From Serratia marcescens subsp. marcescens ATCC 13880 (GTDB taxonomy: Bacteria; Pseudomonadota; Gammaproteobacteria; Enterobacterales; Enterobacteriaceae), in NCBI RefSeq assembly GCF_017299535.1, contig NZ_CP071238.1, positions 3,658,001 through 3,722,000 on the forward strand: a stretch of DNA of 64,000 nt, read 5' to 3'. Under the pieces are notes generated by a model. That model had not been told where the DNA came from and ran no database searches. It was given only the letters and a program-made list of their open reading frames with translations. Position 1 is the stretch's first letter. Every line of letters begins with the position of its first letter. This document shows positions 1-9,306 of this stretch, piece after piece. Position numbers and translations under genes: made by a program.

Positions 1-788
1 CCTCGCACCTGAAGCTGGGCTACGACAATAAAATCATCGCTGACGATCTGAGCGTGGCGATCCCCGACGGCGCCTTCACGGTGATCGTCGGGCCGAACGC
101 CTGCGGCAAATCGACGCTGTTGCGCGCCCTGTGCCGCCTGCTGAAACCCAGCGCCGGCGAGGTGATGCTGGACGGCAAGAACATCAGCAGCTTCGCCACC
201 AAGGCGCTGGCGCGCGAGCTTGGCCTGCTGCCGCAAACTTCAATCGCGCCGGACAGCATCACCGTGGCGGATCTGGTGTCGCGCGGCCGCTATCCGCATC
301 AGAGCCTGCTGAAACAGTGGACGCAGGCCGACAAACAGGCGGTGGAAGCCGCCATGGCGGCCACCAACGTCAGCCAATTGGCGGACCGCAGCGTCGACGA
401 ACTGTCCGGCGGGCAGCGCCAGCGCGTCTGGGTGGCGATGGCGCTGGCGCAGCAAACCCCGCTGCTGCTGCTGGATGAGCCGACCACCTACCTCGACATC
501 GCGCACCAGATTGAGCTGCTGGATCTGTTCCGCCAGCTTAACCGCGAGCGCGGTCAAACCATGATCGCGGTGCTGCACGATCTCAACCACGCCTGCCGCT
601 ATGCCGATCACATCATCGCCATGCGCGACGGCAAGATCGTGGCGGAGGGGAAACCGGCGGAAATCATCACCGCCGAACTGGTGGAGCGAGTGTTCGGCAT
701 GCCGTGCATGATCATCGACGATCCGCTGTCCCACACGCCGCTGGTGATCCCGCGCGGCCGCTACCACTGCGACGCGCCGCAGGCATGA
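1..788 (+). CDS. Ferric-siderophore ABC transporter ATP-binding protein (5' partial)
   Basis: This is the ATPase of an iron-siderophore importer of the FepC/FecE class, acting on the cytoplasmic face of a BtuC-like permease. The frame is open from base 3, so the start codon and roughly the first 10-20 residues lie upstream of the window. Visible are Walker A GPNACGKST (about bases 90-116), signature LSGGQRQR, Walker B LLLLDEPTTYLD and the switch histidine in VLHDLNH. The GPN-CGKST form of Walker A and the DEPTTYLD box are typical of siderophore rather than amino-acid ATPases. The permease and binding-protein genes should lie upstream. The exact siderophore cannot be told from this subunit. 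Confidence 0.9.
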   Translation, partial: SHLKLGYDNKIIADDLSVAIPDGAFTVIVGPNACGKSTLLRALCRLLKPSAGEVMLDGKNISSFATKALARELGLLPQTSIAPDSITVADLVSRGRYPHQSLLKQWTQADKQAVEAAMAATNVSQLADRSVDELSGGQRQRVWVAMALAQQTPLLLLDEPTTYLDIAHQIELLDLFRQLNRERGQTMIAVLHDLNHACRYADHIIAMRDGKIVAEGKPAEIITAELVERVFGMPCMIIDDPLSHTPLVIPRGRYHCDAPQA

Positions 789-792
789 AAAA

Positions 793-810
793 GGCCGGGT
801 TACCCCGGCC
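793..810. terminator. Hairpin terminator between ABC ATPase and dppA-like gene
   Basis: A 7-bp GGCCGGG/CCCGGCC stem with a 4-nt loop lies between the converging stop codons. On the minus strand it is followed by five T, so it best serves the dppA-like gene. It may work in both directions. Confidence 0.7.
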
Positions 811-816
811 TGTGCC

Positions 817-2403
817 TTATTTCTCCAACGACACCTGTTTGAAGATGTGTTTGCCGAACGGGTCTATCTCGTAGCCTTTCACTTCCTTGCGCACCGGTTC
901 GAAGATGGTCGAGTGCGCGATCATCATCGCCGGCATCTGATCGTGCATCATCACCTGCGCCTGCTGGTACATCGCCACCCGTTTGGCGTGATCGTTCTCT
1001 TCACGCGCCTGCAGGATCAGCTGGTCGAACGGTTTGTAGCACCATTTCGCCGAGTTGGAGCCGCCGAGCGAAGCGCAGGTGAACAGCGGGCCGAAGAAGT
1101 TGTCCGGATCGCCGTTGGCGGTGGTCCAGCCCATCAGCGCGGTCTGGTGCTCGCCATTTTTAATCCGCTGTAAATACTCGCCCCACTCGAAGGTGACGAT
1201 TTTGGCACGCACGCCGATCTTGGCCCAGTCGGCCTGGATCATCTCCGCCATGCGCTTGGCGTTGGGGTTATAGGGCCGCTGCACCGGCATCGCCCACAGA
1301 TCGATGTCGAAACCCTGCCCCAGCCCGGCCTCCTGCAACAGCTGCTTCGCCCGCTCCGGCGAATACGGGTAGTCTTCAAGCTGCGCGTTGCTGCCCCATT
1401 GGGTCGGTGGCAGCAGATTTTTGGCCGGCTGGCCGGCGCCGTGGAACACCGCATCGATGATCGCCGGTTTGTTGACCGCCAGCGCCAACGCCTGGCGCAC
1501 CTTGACGTTATCCAACGGCTTCTTCTGGGTATTGAACGCCAGGAAACCGATATTCAAACCGGATTTTTCCATCACCTGAAGGTTGCCGTCCTGCCGCATG
1601 CGCGCCAGATCCGCCGGGTTGGGGAACGGCATCACCTGGCACTCGTTCTTTTGCAGCTTGGCGTAACGCACCGTCGCATCCGGCGTGATCGAAAACACCA
1701 GCCGGTCGATCTTCGGTTTGCCTTCCCAGTAACGATCGAACGCCTTGTAGAGGATTTTCGCGTCCTTCTGGTACTGCACCAGCTGGAACGGCCCGGTGCC
1801 GATCGGATCGTTGTCCACCCGCTGCGGCGTGCCGGCCTTCAGCATCGCGTCGGCATATTCCGCCGATAAAATGGTGGCAAAATACATGCCCAGATCGGCG
1901 ACGAACGGCGCCTCGGCGCGGGAGAGCTCAAAGCGCACGGTGTGGTCATCCACCTTGACGATCCGGTCAATCAGCGTGCCGAACTCCATCGACTCGAAGT
2001 TGGTGTAGGCGCCGTTGGAGACCTTGTGATACGGGTTGTTGGCGTCCTTCTGGCGCATAAACGAGAAGATGACATCATCGGCGTTGAAATCGCGGGTGGG
2101 GGTAAAATATTTATTGCTCTGGAATGCCACGCCCTTGCGCAGATGGAAGGTATAGCGCTTGCCGTCTTCGCTCACCTCCCAGCTTTCCGCCAGGCTGGGT
2201 TGCAGCTCGACGGTGCCGGGTTTGAAATCCACCAGCCGGTTGTAGATCGCCGCCGAACTGGCGTCTACCGTGGTGCCGGAGGTGAACAGCTGCGGGTTGA
2301 AGCCTTCCGGTGAACCTTCGGAACAGTAGACCAGCGTATTGGCTCGCGCGCCGCCGGCAATCGCCAACGCCAGCAGCCCGATCGTTATTGCTTTTCTTTT
2401 CAT
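817..2403 (-). CDS. DppA-like periplasmic dipeptide/oligopeptide-binding protein
   Basis: Solute-binding protein of an ABC peptide importer (SBP family 5). It delivers di- or oligopeptides in the periplasm to a Dpp-type permease. The 528-residue product opens with a classic signal peptide (MKRKAITIGLLALAIAGG, cut near ARA-N). It then carries segments almost identical to E. coli DppA, such as YCSEGSPEGFNPQLF, ECQVMP and WAMPVQRPYNPNA. DppA is 535 residues, so length agrees. The start at 2403 is chosen because a GGGG Shine-Dalgarno precedes it and the signal peptide begins there; an upstream in-frame extension would spoil it. No permease or ATPase genes adjoin, so this is a solo binding protein, perhaps a second DppA that shares the main Dpp transporter. 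Confidence 0.85.
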   Translation of the reverse strand: MKRKAITIGLLALAIAGGARANTLVYCSEGSPEGFNPQLFTSGTTVDASSAAIYNRLVDFKPGTVELQPSLAESWEVSEDGKRYTFHLRKGVAFQSNKYFTPTRDFNADDVIFSFMRQKDANNPYHKVSNGAYTNFESMEFGTLIDRIVKVDDHTVRFELSRAEAPFVADLGMYFATILSAEYADAMLKAGTPQRVDNDPIGTGPFQLVQYQKDAKILYKAFDRYWEGKPKIDRLVFSITPDATVRYAKLQKNECQVMPFPNPADLARMRQDGNLQVMEKSGLNIGFLAFNTQKKPLDNVKVRQALALAVNKPAIIDAVFHGAGQPAKNLLPPTQWGSNAQLEDYPYSPERAKQLLQEAGLGQGFDIDLWAMPVQRPYNPNAKRMAEMIQADWAKIGVRAKIVTFEWGEYLQRIKNGEHQTALMGWTTANGDPDNFFGPLFTCASLGGSNSAKWCYKPFDQLILQAREENDHAKRVAMYQQAQVMMHDQMPAMMIAHSTIFEPVRKEVKGYEIDPFGKHIFKQVSLEK

Positions 2404-2494
2404 TGCGCTATCCCCAGTGGTGAAAAAACAGCCCAACGGATAGCAATAAATCATGCAGTTAGCGATGTAAAGGACAAATTCCGCGCATAAAAAC

Positions 2495-2519
2495 GGGCAG
2501 GCGCGCAAGCGGCCTGCCC
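2495..2519 (-). terminator. Terminator of the budA-budB operon
   Basis: A perfect 8-bp GGGCAGGC/GCCTGCCC stem with a 9-nt loop, followed on the minus strand by a GTTTTT tract, lies just after the budB stop codon. Confidence 0.75.
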
Positions 2520-2543
2520 CGGTGAAACAGCGCGATGATGAAA

Positions 2544-4229
2544 TTAAATCATCTGGCTGAAGTTCATCTGCGCCATCAGCTTATAGTTGTCGGCGTAGTC
2601 AACCGGAATGGCCACCACTACCGGTCCCTGGATCGCCATCGCCTTGCGCAGCATCGGCCGCAGGTCGTCCACCGACTGCACGGCGAAACCGACCGCGCCG
2701 CAGGATTCCGCATAGGCCTTGAAGTCAATCGGCCCAAACTCCACGCCGGATTTGCGCTGGTATTTATTCACTTCCTGCATCTCCACCATGTTGTAGGCGT
2801 TATCGACCCAGATCACGTGCACGATGTTATTTTTCAACCGCACCGCGGTCTCCAGCTCCATGCTCGACTGCATGAAGCCGCCATCGCCGGAGATCGACAC
2901 CACCTTATCGCCGGGGCGCACCAGCGCCGCGCCGATGGCCCACGGCAGCGCCACCCCCATGGTTTGCTGGCCGTTGGAGATCAACAGCTGGCGGGCGCGG
3001 AAGCTGTAAAGGTAACGGGCGATCCAGATGTGGAAGCTGCCCATGTCCACGCACAGCGTCACGTCGTCGCTGACGATGTCCTGCAGCTCCTTGACGATGC
3101 GCAGCGGATGGATCGGCATGCCGCCGCGGCGCGCGGCGCGTTCCGCCAGTTCTGTGCGCTGACGGCCGAGATCGGAGAGGATCAGCTCCACCTCCGGCGG
3201 CACGCAGACCGCCTCATTGAACGCTTCGGTCATCATGTTCAACGTGGCGCTGATGTTGCCCACCAGTTCGACATCCGGCCGATAGCAGGTGTCGATATCC
3301 GCCGGCAGCACGTCGATGTGCACCAGCTTCAGCCGCCCGTGGCTGTTCCACATGCAGGGATCGTATTCGATCGGATCATAGCCGACGCTCACCACCAGAT
3401 CGGCCTTCTGCAACAGCTGATCGGCCGGCTGGTTGTTGAACAGGCCGACGCGGCCGGCGAAACGGGCGAAGTGGTTGACGTCGATCACCCCCGCCGCCTG
3501 ATAGGTGCCGACCACCGGCATATGGGTGCGGTACAGCAGATGGCGCACCGCCTCGCTGTTCTCCGGCCGGCTGGCCTGCAAACCGAGCAGCAATACCGGG
3601 CATTTGGCCTGGCGAATCAGCTTCACCGCCGCCTGGATGTCGTCCGCCGCCGCGGCCCCCATGCGCGGCAAGCGGCAGCCGGCCAGCACCGGCGCGCTGA
3701 CCGGTTCATTGACGATATCCATCGGCAGGCTGACGAATGATGCTCCCGGCCGGCCAAACTCGGCGCGGCGGAAGGCGTTGGCGATCACCTCGGAAATCGC
3801 CGAACCGGCATGCACTTCGGCGCAATACTTGGTCACTGGCCGGAACATGCTGACGGTATCCATGCTCTGGTGCGTCTGCTTCAGGCTGTCGGCGCGCTTC
3901 ACCGCCCCGCCAAAGGCCACTACCGCGTCCCCCTCCGAGGTGGCGGTGGCCAGCCCGGTGATCAGGTTGGAGCTGCCCGGCCCGGAGGTGACCAGCGCCA
4001 CCCCGGCCTTGCCGGTCAGGCGGCCGACCGCCGCCGCCATAAAGGCCGCGTTGGCCTCATGCCGCACCACCACCGTGTCGATCGATGGCGCGTCCTCCAG
4101 CGAGTCGAACACCCGGTCGATCTTGGCGCCCGGAATGCCGAAAACGTGTTTGACGCCCTGCGCTTCCAGGTTTTTCACCACCAAATCGGCGCCGCATTGC
4201 CAATCATTGCCTGTTTTTTCCTGTGCCAT
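2544..4229 (-). CDS. budB: Catabolic acetolactate synthase
   Basis: Condenses two pyruvates to (S)-2-acetolactate with loss of CO2, the first step of acetoin/2,3-butanediol fermentation, in the cytoplasm with thiamine diphosphate. The 561-residue protein shows the ThDP-enzyme order: N-terminal Pyr domain with GIPGAKID and the catalytic glutamate in [12 protein letters not shown], central domain, and C-terminal PP domain with [15 protein letters not shown] ending in NAYN. Length and the absence of a regulatory partner subunit fit the FAD-independent catabolic AlsS/BudB type rather than IlvB. A strong GGAGGTGG site precedes the ATG. It lies 32 bp after budA, so both form one operon. Butanediol dehydrogenase (budC) is not in the window. 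Confidence 0.96.
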   Translation of the reverse strand: MAQEKTGNDWQCGADLVVKNLEAQGVKHVFGIPGAKIDRVFDSLEDAPSIDTVVVRHEANAAFMAAAVGRLTGKAGVALVTSGPGSSNLITGLATATSEGDAVVAFGGAVKRADSLKQTHQSMDTVSMFRPVTKYCAEVHAGSAISEVIANAFRRAEFGRPGASFVSLPMDIVNEPVSAPVLAGCRLPRMGAAAADDIQAAVKLIRQAKCPVLLLGLQASRPENSEAVRHLLYRTHMPVVGTYQAAGVIDVNHFARFAGRVGLFNNQPADQLLQKADLVVSVGYDPIEYDPCMWNSHGRLKLVHIDVLPADIDTCYRPDVELVGNISATLNMMTEAFNEAVCVPPEVELILSDLGRQRTELAERAARRGGMPIHPLRIVKELQDIVSDDVTLCVDMGSFHIWIARYLYSFRARQLLISNGQQTMGVALPWAIGAALVRPGDKVVSISGDGGFMQSSMELETAVRLKNNIVHVIWVDNAYNMVEMQEVNKYQRKSGVEFGPIDFKAYAESCGAVGFAVQSVDDLRPMLRKAMAIQGPVVVAIPVDYADNYKLMAQMNFSQMI

Positions 4230-4261
4230 GGTTCCACCTCCTAAGAAAACGATCGCCGGGG

Positions 4262-5041
4262 TTAGCCCTCGGCGGAACGAATCGCGCGATCCAAATCCTC
4301 TGGGCAGAGGTTGGCGCGCAAGAAATCCGCATCATGCGGCAACTGAAGATTGAGACGGGTGATGACGCCGAACTGCAGGCGGCCATGATCGAGCTGGTAG
4401 TCCAGCACGTGGCCGCCGCCGCTGCGGTCGTCGGTAACGAAGTGTTCGTGATAGCCGGCCACGCCGATGCCCTGCATGTAATCCGGCGAGCGGAAACCGA
4501 CCAGCGTGCCGCGCCGTTGATGAAACGAGAAGGTCGGCTGCTCTTCTATCGCTTCCAACATCGGGCGGTAGGGCCGCTCCTGGCGCGGCACGGTGCGGGT
4601 TTCCACGTGACTGAACTCACCGTCGACCCGTACCGCGCAGAACAGGTTCGGCGAGGCGACCTGTTCGTCGATGCACTGATGCAGTTGCGCCTTGGTAATC
4701 GGCCGGTCGAACTGTTGGCTGATGCTGGGCTGGAAAAAGGTGACGACGGCGAAAGGGGTTTTCTGTTGCAAACCGGCTGGGCGGGCGCTGCCGTCGGCGC
4801 GCAGCTGGTGTATTTCCTGGTCGAAAGCGATCAGTTCGCCGTCCAGGTGATTGAAGGTGCCGAGGCCGAAATCGCCGTGTTTGAGCAACTCGGCAATGGT
4901 GGTTTCACCCTCGTAGACCCCGTCGATGAGCGCGCTCATCAGCGAGATTTGATAGATTTCGCCCTCCCCGGCGTTGATCGACTGCCTGGCAAAACCCTGC
5001 GCCAAATGGCGCGCACAGGAACACCCGTGTTTTTCGTTCAT
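4262..5041 (-). CDS. budA: Alpha-acetolactate decarboxylase
   Basis: Converts 2-acetolactate to (R)-acetoin, the second step of the butanediol pathway. The 259-residue protein matches the usual length. It carries the metal-binding GYHEHF and [10 protein letters not shown] segments and the VYEGETT and TRTVPRQ family blocks. The start at 5041 is preceded by a GGAGGAG site; a longer in-frame extension upstream lacks support. It is the first gene of budA-budB. In S. marcescens this gene has also been called slaA. The pathway diverts pyruvate from acid production and regenerates NAD+. Confidence 0.96.
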   Translation of the reverse strand: MNEKHGCSCARHLAQGFARQSINAGEGEIYQISLMSALIDGVYEGETTIAELLKHGDFGLGTFNHLDGELIAFDQEIHQLRADGSARPAGLQQKTPFAVVTFFQPSISQQFDRPITKAQLHQCIDEQVASPNLFCAVRVDGEFSHVETRTVPRQERPYRPMLEAIEEQPTFSFHQRRGTLVGFRSPDYMQGIGVAGYHEHFVTDDRSGGGHVLDYQLDHGRLQFGVITRLNLQLPHDADFLRANLCPEDLDRAIRSAEG

Positions 5042-5491
5042 GCTGACTCCTCCACCAGCGCGGAACTGCGGTTCCACGCGTTCAAAAGACCCGCCGACGG
5101 CGGGCCAAGATGCCCCCTAAGGCGCGTTCATCAGTTGGAACGATTCAGCCTGAGGCGACAAAAAAACCGGCACGGCTGGCCGGCCGATATCCAGAACCCA
5201 CGGCAAGATGTGTGAAAGTAAAGGCTCACTAATCATTAATGCTGAGTCGGATATCAAATTGAACGGTTAATCTGGTGTTGGAGCGACAATCAACTCCGCA
5301 GGCGGCTCATGCAGCCTGGGAAAAACATCTGTTATTTAGTGCTAAGCGCCGCGAGGTTTATACGTTTTTTCTCTATACGGCCGGGATGCGGCGGCGTTGA
5401 AGCCCGCCGTCAACCCGCAGCCAGAGTAGCCGCAGCGCCGCCGACAGAGAAGCGGGTATTCATAAGAAACGCTTTTGCATATAATGCAAAA
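5042..5491. promoter_or_regulatory. Divergent control region of budAB and a LysR gene
   Basis: This 450-bp gap holds no convincing gene. Its LysR-proximal end carries a perfect dyad TTTTGCAT-ATA-ATGCAAAA (5473-5491). The budAB promoter must lie between about 5100 and 5470, but I could not assign its -35 and -10 with confidence. The divergent layout is usual for a LysR regulator and its target operon. Confidence 0.6.
5480..5485 (+). promoter_or_regulatory. Consensus -10 box abutting the LysR start codon
   Basis: TATAAT occurs 6 nt before the ATG at 5492 and inside the 5473-5491 dyad. Transcription would then start at or next to the ATG, giving a leaderless message. The matching -35 region (TATTCA at 5457-5462, spacer 17) is weak, which suits activator or autoregulator control. 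Confidence 0.45.
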
Positions 5492-6394
5492 ATGAATGAC
5501 GCCCGTTATGTTGAACATCTGCCGATCTTTCTCGACGTGGCCCGCCTGGGCAGCTTTTCCGCCGCCGCTCGCCGACTGGGCATGGTGCCCTCCTCGCTGG
5601 TGCGCCATATCGACGCATTGGAAAGCGCGCTCGGCGCCGCGCTGTTCGTCCGCTCCACCCGTGGGCTGCTGCTGACCGACGCCGGCGAGCTGCTGCTGAC
5701 GCGCGCCGCCTCGCTGATGGCGGACATTACCGGTATTCACGCCGAGCTGAGCGCGTTAAACGAAACGCCGCAGGGCACGCTGCGCATCAGTTGCCTGCCG
5801 ACCTTCGGCAAAACCTATGTGCTGCCGCTGCTGCCGACGCTGGCGGAACGCTATCCGCAGCTGTCTGTCGATCTCGATCTGACCGAACGCCAGACCGATC
5901 CGACCCAGGAACGGCTGGACGCCGCCCTCCGCATCGGCGAACAGAAGGACAGCGCGCTGTACGCCAGCCGTATCGCCACGCAACGCTGGGTGATGTGCGC
6001 CAGCCCCGCCTACGTCGCCCGCTATGGCCTGCCGAGCGATCTGGAAGCGTTGCCGCAGCATCGGCTGATCGCCCGCTATCACAAACAGCAGCCGGCCTGC
6101 TGGGCACAGATCCTCGACGCGGCGCTGATGAGCCGCTGCACCATGGCGCTGCGCTGCGACGACTTCACCGCGCAGCGCCAGGCGGCGCTGCTCGGCCTCG
6201 GCATCGCCTTCCTGCCCAACTGGGTGGTGGGGCCGGACGTGCAGAATGGGCAACTGGTTCAGATGCTCGAAGATCCGCGCCATGAGCAGCAAGGCATCTA
6301 TCTGCTGCGCCCGATGGCGAAGGTGTCCGCCCGGCTGGCGGCCTTCACCGCCCTGCTGCAGCAAACCCTCGGTCAGCCGCCCAGTTGGGGGTAA
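5492..6394 (+). CDS. LysR-family regulator divergent from budAB
   Basis: Transcription regulator of 300 residues. The N-terminal winged HTH (FLDVARLGSFSAAARRLG, then SSLVRHIDALE) is followed by the LysR effector-binding domain. The subgroup looks like AaeR/DmlR, not Klebsiella BudR, so the Klebsiella name is not applied; it may correspond to SlaR described in S. marcescens. The start at 5492 is the only in-frame ATG that gives a normal LysR N terminus, yet it has no Shine-Dalgarno: the bases just upstream are the dyad and a TATAAT box. Its 3' end overlaps eutC, on the other strand, by 22 bp. By position it probably controls budAB; this is inference. Confidence 0.85.
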   Translation: MNDARYVEHLPIFLDVARLGSFSAAARRLGMVPSSLVRHIDALESALGAALFVRSTRGLLLTDAGELLLTRAASLMADITGIHAELSALNETPQGTLRISCLPTFGKTYVLPLLPTLAERYPQLSVDLDLTERQTDPTQERLDAALRIGEQKDSALYASRIATQRWVMCASPAYVARYGLPSDLEALPQHRLIARYHKQQPACWAQILDAALMSRCTMALRCDDFTAQRQAALLGLGIAFLPNWVVGPDVQNGQLVQMLEDPRHEQQGIYLLRPMAKVSARLAAFTALLQQTLGQPPSWG

Positions 6395-7164
6395 AGCGGT
6401 GTCACCCGGTTGTGCAGCGCCGGATTGTCGCTCTCGTCCTTCAGCTCGATGCCGCTCAGCCGCCGCAGGAACGCCTGCTCCAGCAGCCAGGCCAGACGGA
6501 ACGCCGCCTGCGGGTAATCCAGCCCCTCCGGCCGCACGTTGGAGATGCAGTTACGCTCGGCGTCCGTTCTGCGCGCATTCGGCTCCCAGGTTAAATAAAT
6601 GCCCAGGCTGTCCGGCGACGACAGCCCCGGCCGTTCGCCGATCAGCACCGCCACCGCCCGGGCCTGCAGGCATTCGCCGATCTCATCCCCCAGCGCCACC
6701 CGCGCCTGATGCGCCAGCACCACCGGCGTCACGCTCAACCCCAGCGTATCGAGATAAGGTCGCAGCGCCTGCAGCAGCGGCAGCGCCTGACGGTGCACCG
6801 CCTTGGAGGAGAGGCCGTCCGCCACCGCCAGCAGCAGATCGACACGGCGCGATGGTGAGCCGAGCAGCAGGCTGCGGCTGTCCGGCGCCAATCGCCGCCC
6901 CAGATCCGGTCGGCGCAGGTAGGCGGCGCGGTCGGCGGCCTGGCTGTGCACCGCCAGCGTGGGCCAACCGGCCTCGTGCAAATCCGCCGCCAGCCGCTCG
7001 CTGTCGAAAGGCTGATGCACCGCGTCGCGCGCCTGGGCATGGGCCAAGCCGAAGCGCAGCAGCTCGTCGGTCGGCAGGCTGGCGCCGGTGCGCCCCAGCG
7101 CGATGCGCGCGTCGGTAAAGGCGCGCAGCGCGTTCCAACTGTTGACGTGAACCGGTTTGCTCAT
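6373..7164 (-). CDS. eutC: Ethanolamine ammonia-lyase small (light) subunit
   Basis: Beta subunit of adenosylcobalamin-dependent ethanolamine ammonia-lyase, which turns ethanolamine into acetaldehyde and ammonia. The 263-residue protein shows the family blocks TDARIALGRTGASLPT, LLRFGLAHAQARDAV, GERPGLSSPDSLGIYL and ERNCISNVRPEGL near the C terminus. It overlaps eutB by 4 bp (ATGA), so the two are translationally coupled. Its C-terminal 22 bp overlap the end of the LysR gene on the other strand. No eutA reactivase, permease or microcompartment genes are next to it. Confidence 0.95.
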   Translation of the reverse strand: MSKPVHVNSWNALRAFTDARIALGRTGASLPTDELLRFGLAHAQARDAVHQPFDSERLAADLHEAGWPTLAVHSQAADRAAYLRRPDLGRRLAPDSRSLLLGSPSRRVDLLLAVADGLSSKAVHRQALPLLQALRPYLDTLGLSVTPVVLAHQARVALGDEIGECLQARAVAVLIGERPGLSSPDSLGIYLTWEPNARRTDAERNCISNVRPEGLDYPQAAFRLAWLLEQAFLRRLSGIELKDESDNPALHNRVTPLYPQLGG

Positions 7165-8546
7165 GTCCGTTCTCCCTGCAGCGCCAGCAACAACGGGTGA
7201 TTGGCGGCGGCGTCGCGCAGCCGCCCGCGTTCGTCGGTGATGTTCATCGCCGCCAGCCAGGCGGCGAACTCCGGCGCATGCTTCAGCCCCAGCAGCTCGC
7301 GGATATAGAGCGCGTCATGGAACGAGGTGCTTTGGTAGTTGAGCATGATATCGTCCGCGCCCGGCACGCCGATCAGGAACGTCAATCCGGCGGCGGCCAA
7401 CAGCGTCAGCAGCGTGTCCATGTCGTCCTGATCGGCTTCGGCATGGTTGGTGTAGCAGACGTCGCAGCCCAGCGGCAGGCCGAGCAGCTTGCCGCAGAAG
7501 TGGTCCTCCAGCCCGGCGCGGATAATTTGTTTGCCGTCATACAGGTATTCGGGGCCGATAAACCCCACCACGGTGTTGATCAGCAGCGGTGAGAAATGGC
7601 GCGCCACCGCATAGGCGCGCGCCTCGCAGGTCTGCTGATCGACGCCGTGATGCGCGTTGGCCGACAGGCAACTGCCCTGCCCGGTTTCGAAGTACATCAC
7701 GTTATCGCCCAACGTGCCGCGCCTAAGGCTCAGCGCCGCCTGCTGCGCTTCCGCCAGCAGCGCCAGACTGATGCCGAAACCGCGATTGGCCGCTTCGGTA
7801 CCGGCGATCGACTGAAACACCAGATCCACCGGCGCGCCGCGCTCCATCAGCCGCAGCGTGTTGGTCACATGGGTCAGCACGCAGGATTGGGTGGGAATGG
7901 CGAAGCGCTGGATCACCTCGTCCAGCATGTAGTTGAGCTTTTCCAGCAGCGGCAGGCTGTCGCTGGCCGGATTGATGCCAACCACCGCATCACCGCTGCC
8001 GTACAGCAGGCCGTCCAGCATGCTGGCGGCGATGCCCTGCAGGCTGTCGGTCGGGTGATTGGGCTGCAACCGCACGCTAAGGTGGCCCGGCAGGCCAATC
8101 GTGTTGCGAAAGCGCGTCACCACCCGGCACTTTTTCGCCACCAGGATCAGATCCTGATTGCGCATGATCTTGCTCACTGCCGCCGCCATCTCCGGCGTAA
8201 TGCCGGCGGCCACCTGCGCCAGCATGGCGCTGTCCGCCTGCTCGCTCAGCAGCCAGTCGCGAAAATCGCCGACCGTGAGGTGCGAGATGGGCTCAAAGGC
8301 GGCGGCGTCGTGGCTGTCGATGATCAGGCGCGTCACCTCGTCCTGTTCGTACGGCACCAGCGCCTGCTGCAGGAACGCCTTGAGCGGCACATCCGCCAGC
8401 GCGATGCGCGCCGCCATGCGCTCTTCGGCGCTTTCCGCCGCCACCTCCGCCAGATAATCGCCGGAACGCGCCGGCGAAGCTTTCGCCATCAGTTGACGCA
8501 GATCGCCAAAGCGATAGCCGCGTTGGCCCACCGTTGCCTGATACAT
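7161..8546 (-). CDS. eutB: Ethanolamine ammonia-lyase large (heavy) subunit
   Basis: Catalytic TIM-barrel subunit of ethanolamine ammonia-lyase (461 residues; family about 453-467). Recognisable family blocks are KIMRNQDLI, FRNTIGLPGHLSVRLQPNHP, GDAVVGINPASDS and VGFIGPEYLYDGKQIIRAGLEDHFCGKLLGLP (given in part). A GGGAGGGG site precedes the ATG. With eutC it forms a minimal two-gene unit giving acetaldehyde and ammonia in the cytosol without a carboxysome-like shell. It needs cobalamin from elsewhere. Confidence 0.96.
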   Translation of the reverse strand: MYQATVGQRGYRFGDLRQLMAKASPARSGDYLAEVAAESAEERMAARIALADVPLKAFLQQALVPYEQDEVTRLIIDSHDAAAFEPISHLTVGDFRDWLLSEQADSAMLAQVAAGITPEMAAAVSKIMRNQDLILVAKKCRVVTRFRNTIGLPGHLSVRLQPNHPTDSLQGIAASMLDGLLYGSGDAVVGINPASDSLPLLEKLNYMLDEVIQRFAIPTQSCVLTHVTNTLRLMERGAPVDLVFQSIAGTEAANRGFGISLALLAEAQQAALSLRRGTLGDNVMYFETGQGSCLSANAHHGVDQQTCEARAYAVARHFSPLLINTVVGFIGPEYLYDGKQIIRAGLEDHFCGKLLGLPLGCDVCYTNHAEADQDDMDTLLTLLAAAGLTFLIGVPGADDIMLNYQSTSFHDALYIRELLGLKHAPEFAAWLAAMNITDERGRLRDAAANHPLLLALQGERT

Positions 8547-8705
8547 AGCCCCCTCCCTTGCCCCGGGTGACGAGATAACAGCCTTGCACCAAGTGTAGTC
8601 AGTGGGAAAAGAAAATTATTTTTCACGCGATCGCCGCCATCACGCTTTCCCCCATTTCACCCGTTGCCGCTTCGGGTTACAGTAGCCGCGAAAACAGGAG
8701 GGGTG

Positions 8706-9254
8706 ATGGATCCGCAACATCAAATTATCAAATGGCTGCAACAGGATAACGCGCGCATGGCCGCCCTGCGCACCGTGCGCCGGCTCGGCCTGAATGACTG
8801 GTGCCTCGGCGCCGGCTTTGTGCGCAATCTGGTGTGGGATCGGCGCCATGGCTATACGGAACCCACGCCGCTCAACGATATCGACGTGATCCACTTCGAT
8901 GCGGAGCGTGCGGACGCTGAGCGCGATCGCATGCTGGAGGCGCGGCTGCAACAGTGGCTGCCGCGGCCTTGGTCGGTCAAGAACCAGGCGCGGATGCACC
9001 TGCGCGGCGGCCGGGCGCCTTACCGCGACAGCGAAGAGGCCATCAGCTTCTGGACCGAAGTGGAAACGGCGATCGGCGCGCGCCTGAATGCCGACGACAG
9101 CATCACGCTGGTGGCCCCCTTCGGGCTCGCGGCGCTGTTCGACGACACCATTACCTTCAACGCGAAAAACGGCGATCGCGCGGCCTATGCCCAGCGCGTG
9201 GTCGACAAAGGCTGGCTGCAGCGTTGGCTGCATCTGCGGCAGGTAAAGATTTAG
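8706..9254 (+). CDS. Nucleotidyltransferase-like protein (DUF925/NTP_transf_6 family)
   Basis: The 182-residue protein has the layout of the small nucleotidyltransferase-fold family formerly DUF925: DWCLGAGFVRNLVWD near the N terminus, then PLNDIDVIHFD, where the paired aspartates would bind metal, and a C-terminal LVAPFGLAALFDD segment. The substrate is unknown. The start at 8706 has a strong AGGAGGGG site. It is divergent from eutB and stands 52 bp upstream of a small coiled-coil gene with which it may be cotranscribed. Confidence 0.75.
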   Translation: MDPQHQIIKWLQQDNARMAALRTVRRLGLNDWCLGAGFVRNLVWDRRHGYTEPTPLNDIDVIHFDAERADAERDRMLEARLQQWLPRPWSVKNQARMHLRGGRAPYRDSEEAISFWTEVETAIGARLNADDSITLVAPFGLAALFDDTITFNAKNGDRAAYAQRVVDKGWLQRWLHLRQVKI

Positions 9255-9306
9255 CCGCCGCTGCCGATACCCTGAACAGCGAGATCCAGACTCAGGGAGA
9301 GCAACC

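Noticed and set aside
2535..3740. 401-codon open frame on the plus strand
   Set aside because: It is antisense to budB, His-rich and low complexity, as expected of a codon-bias shadow.
5492..6394. Klebsiella-type BudR
   Set aside because: The protein belongs to another LysR subgroup; only the position next to budAB is shared.
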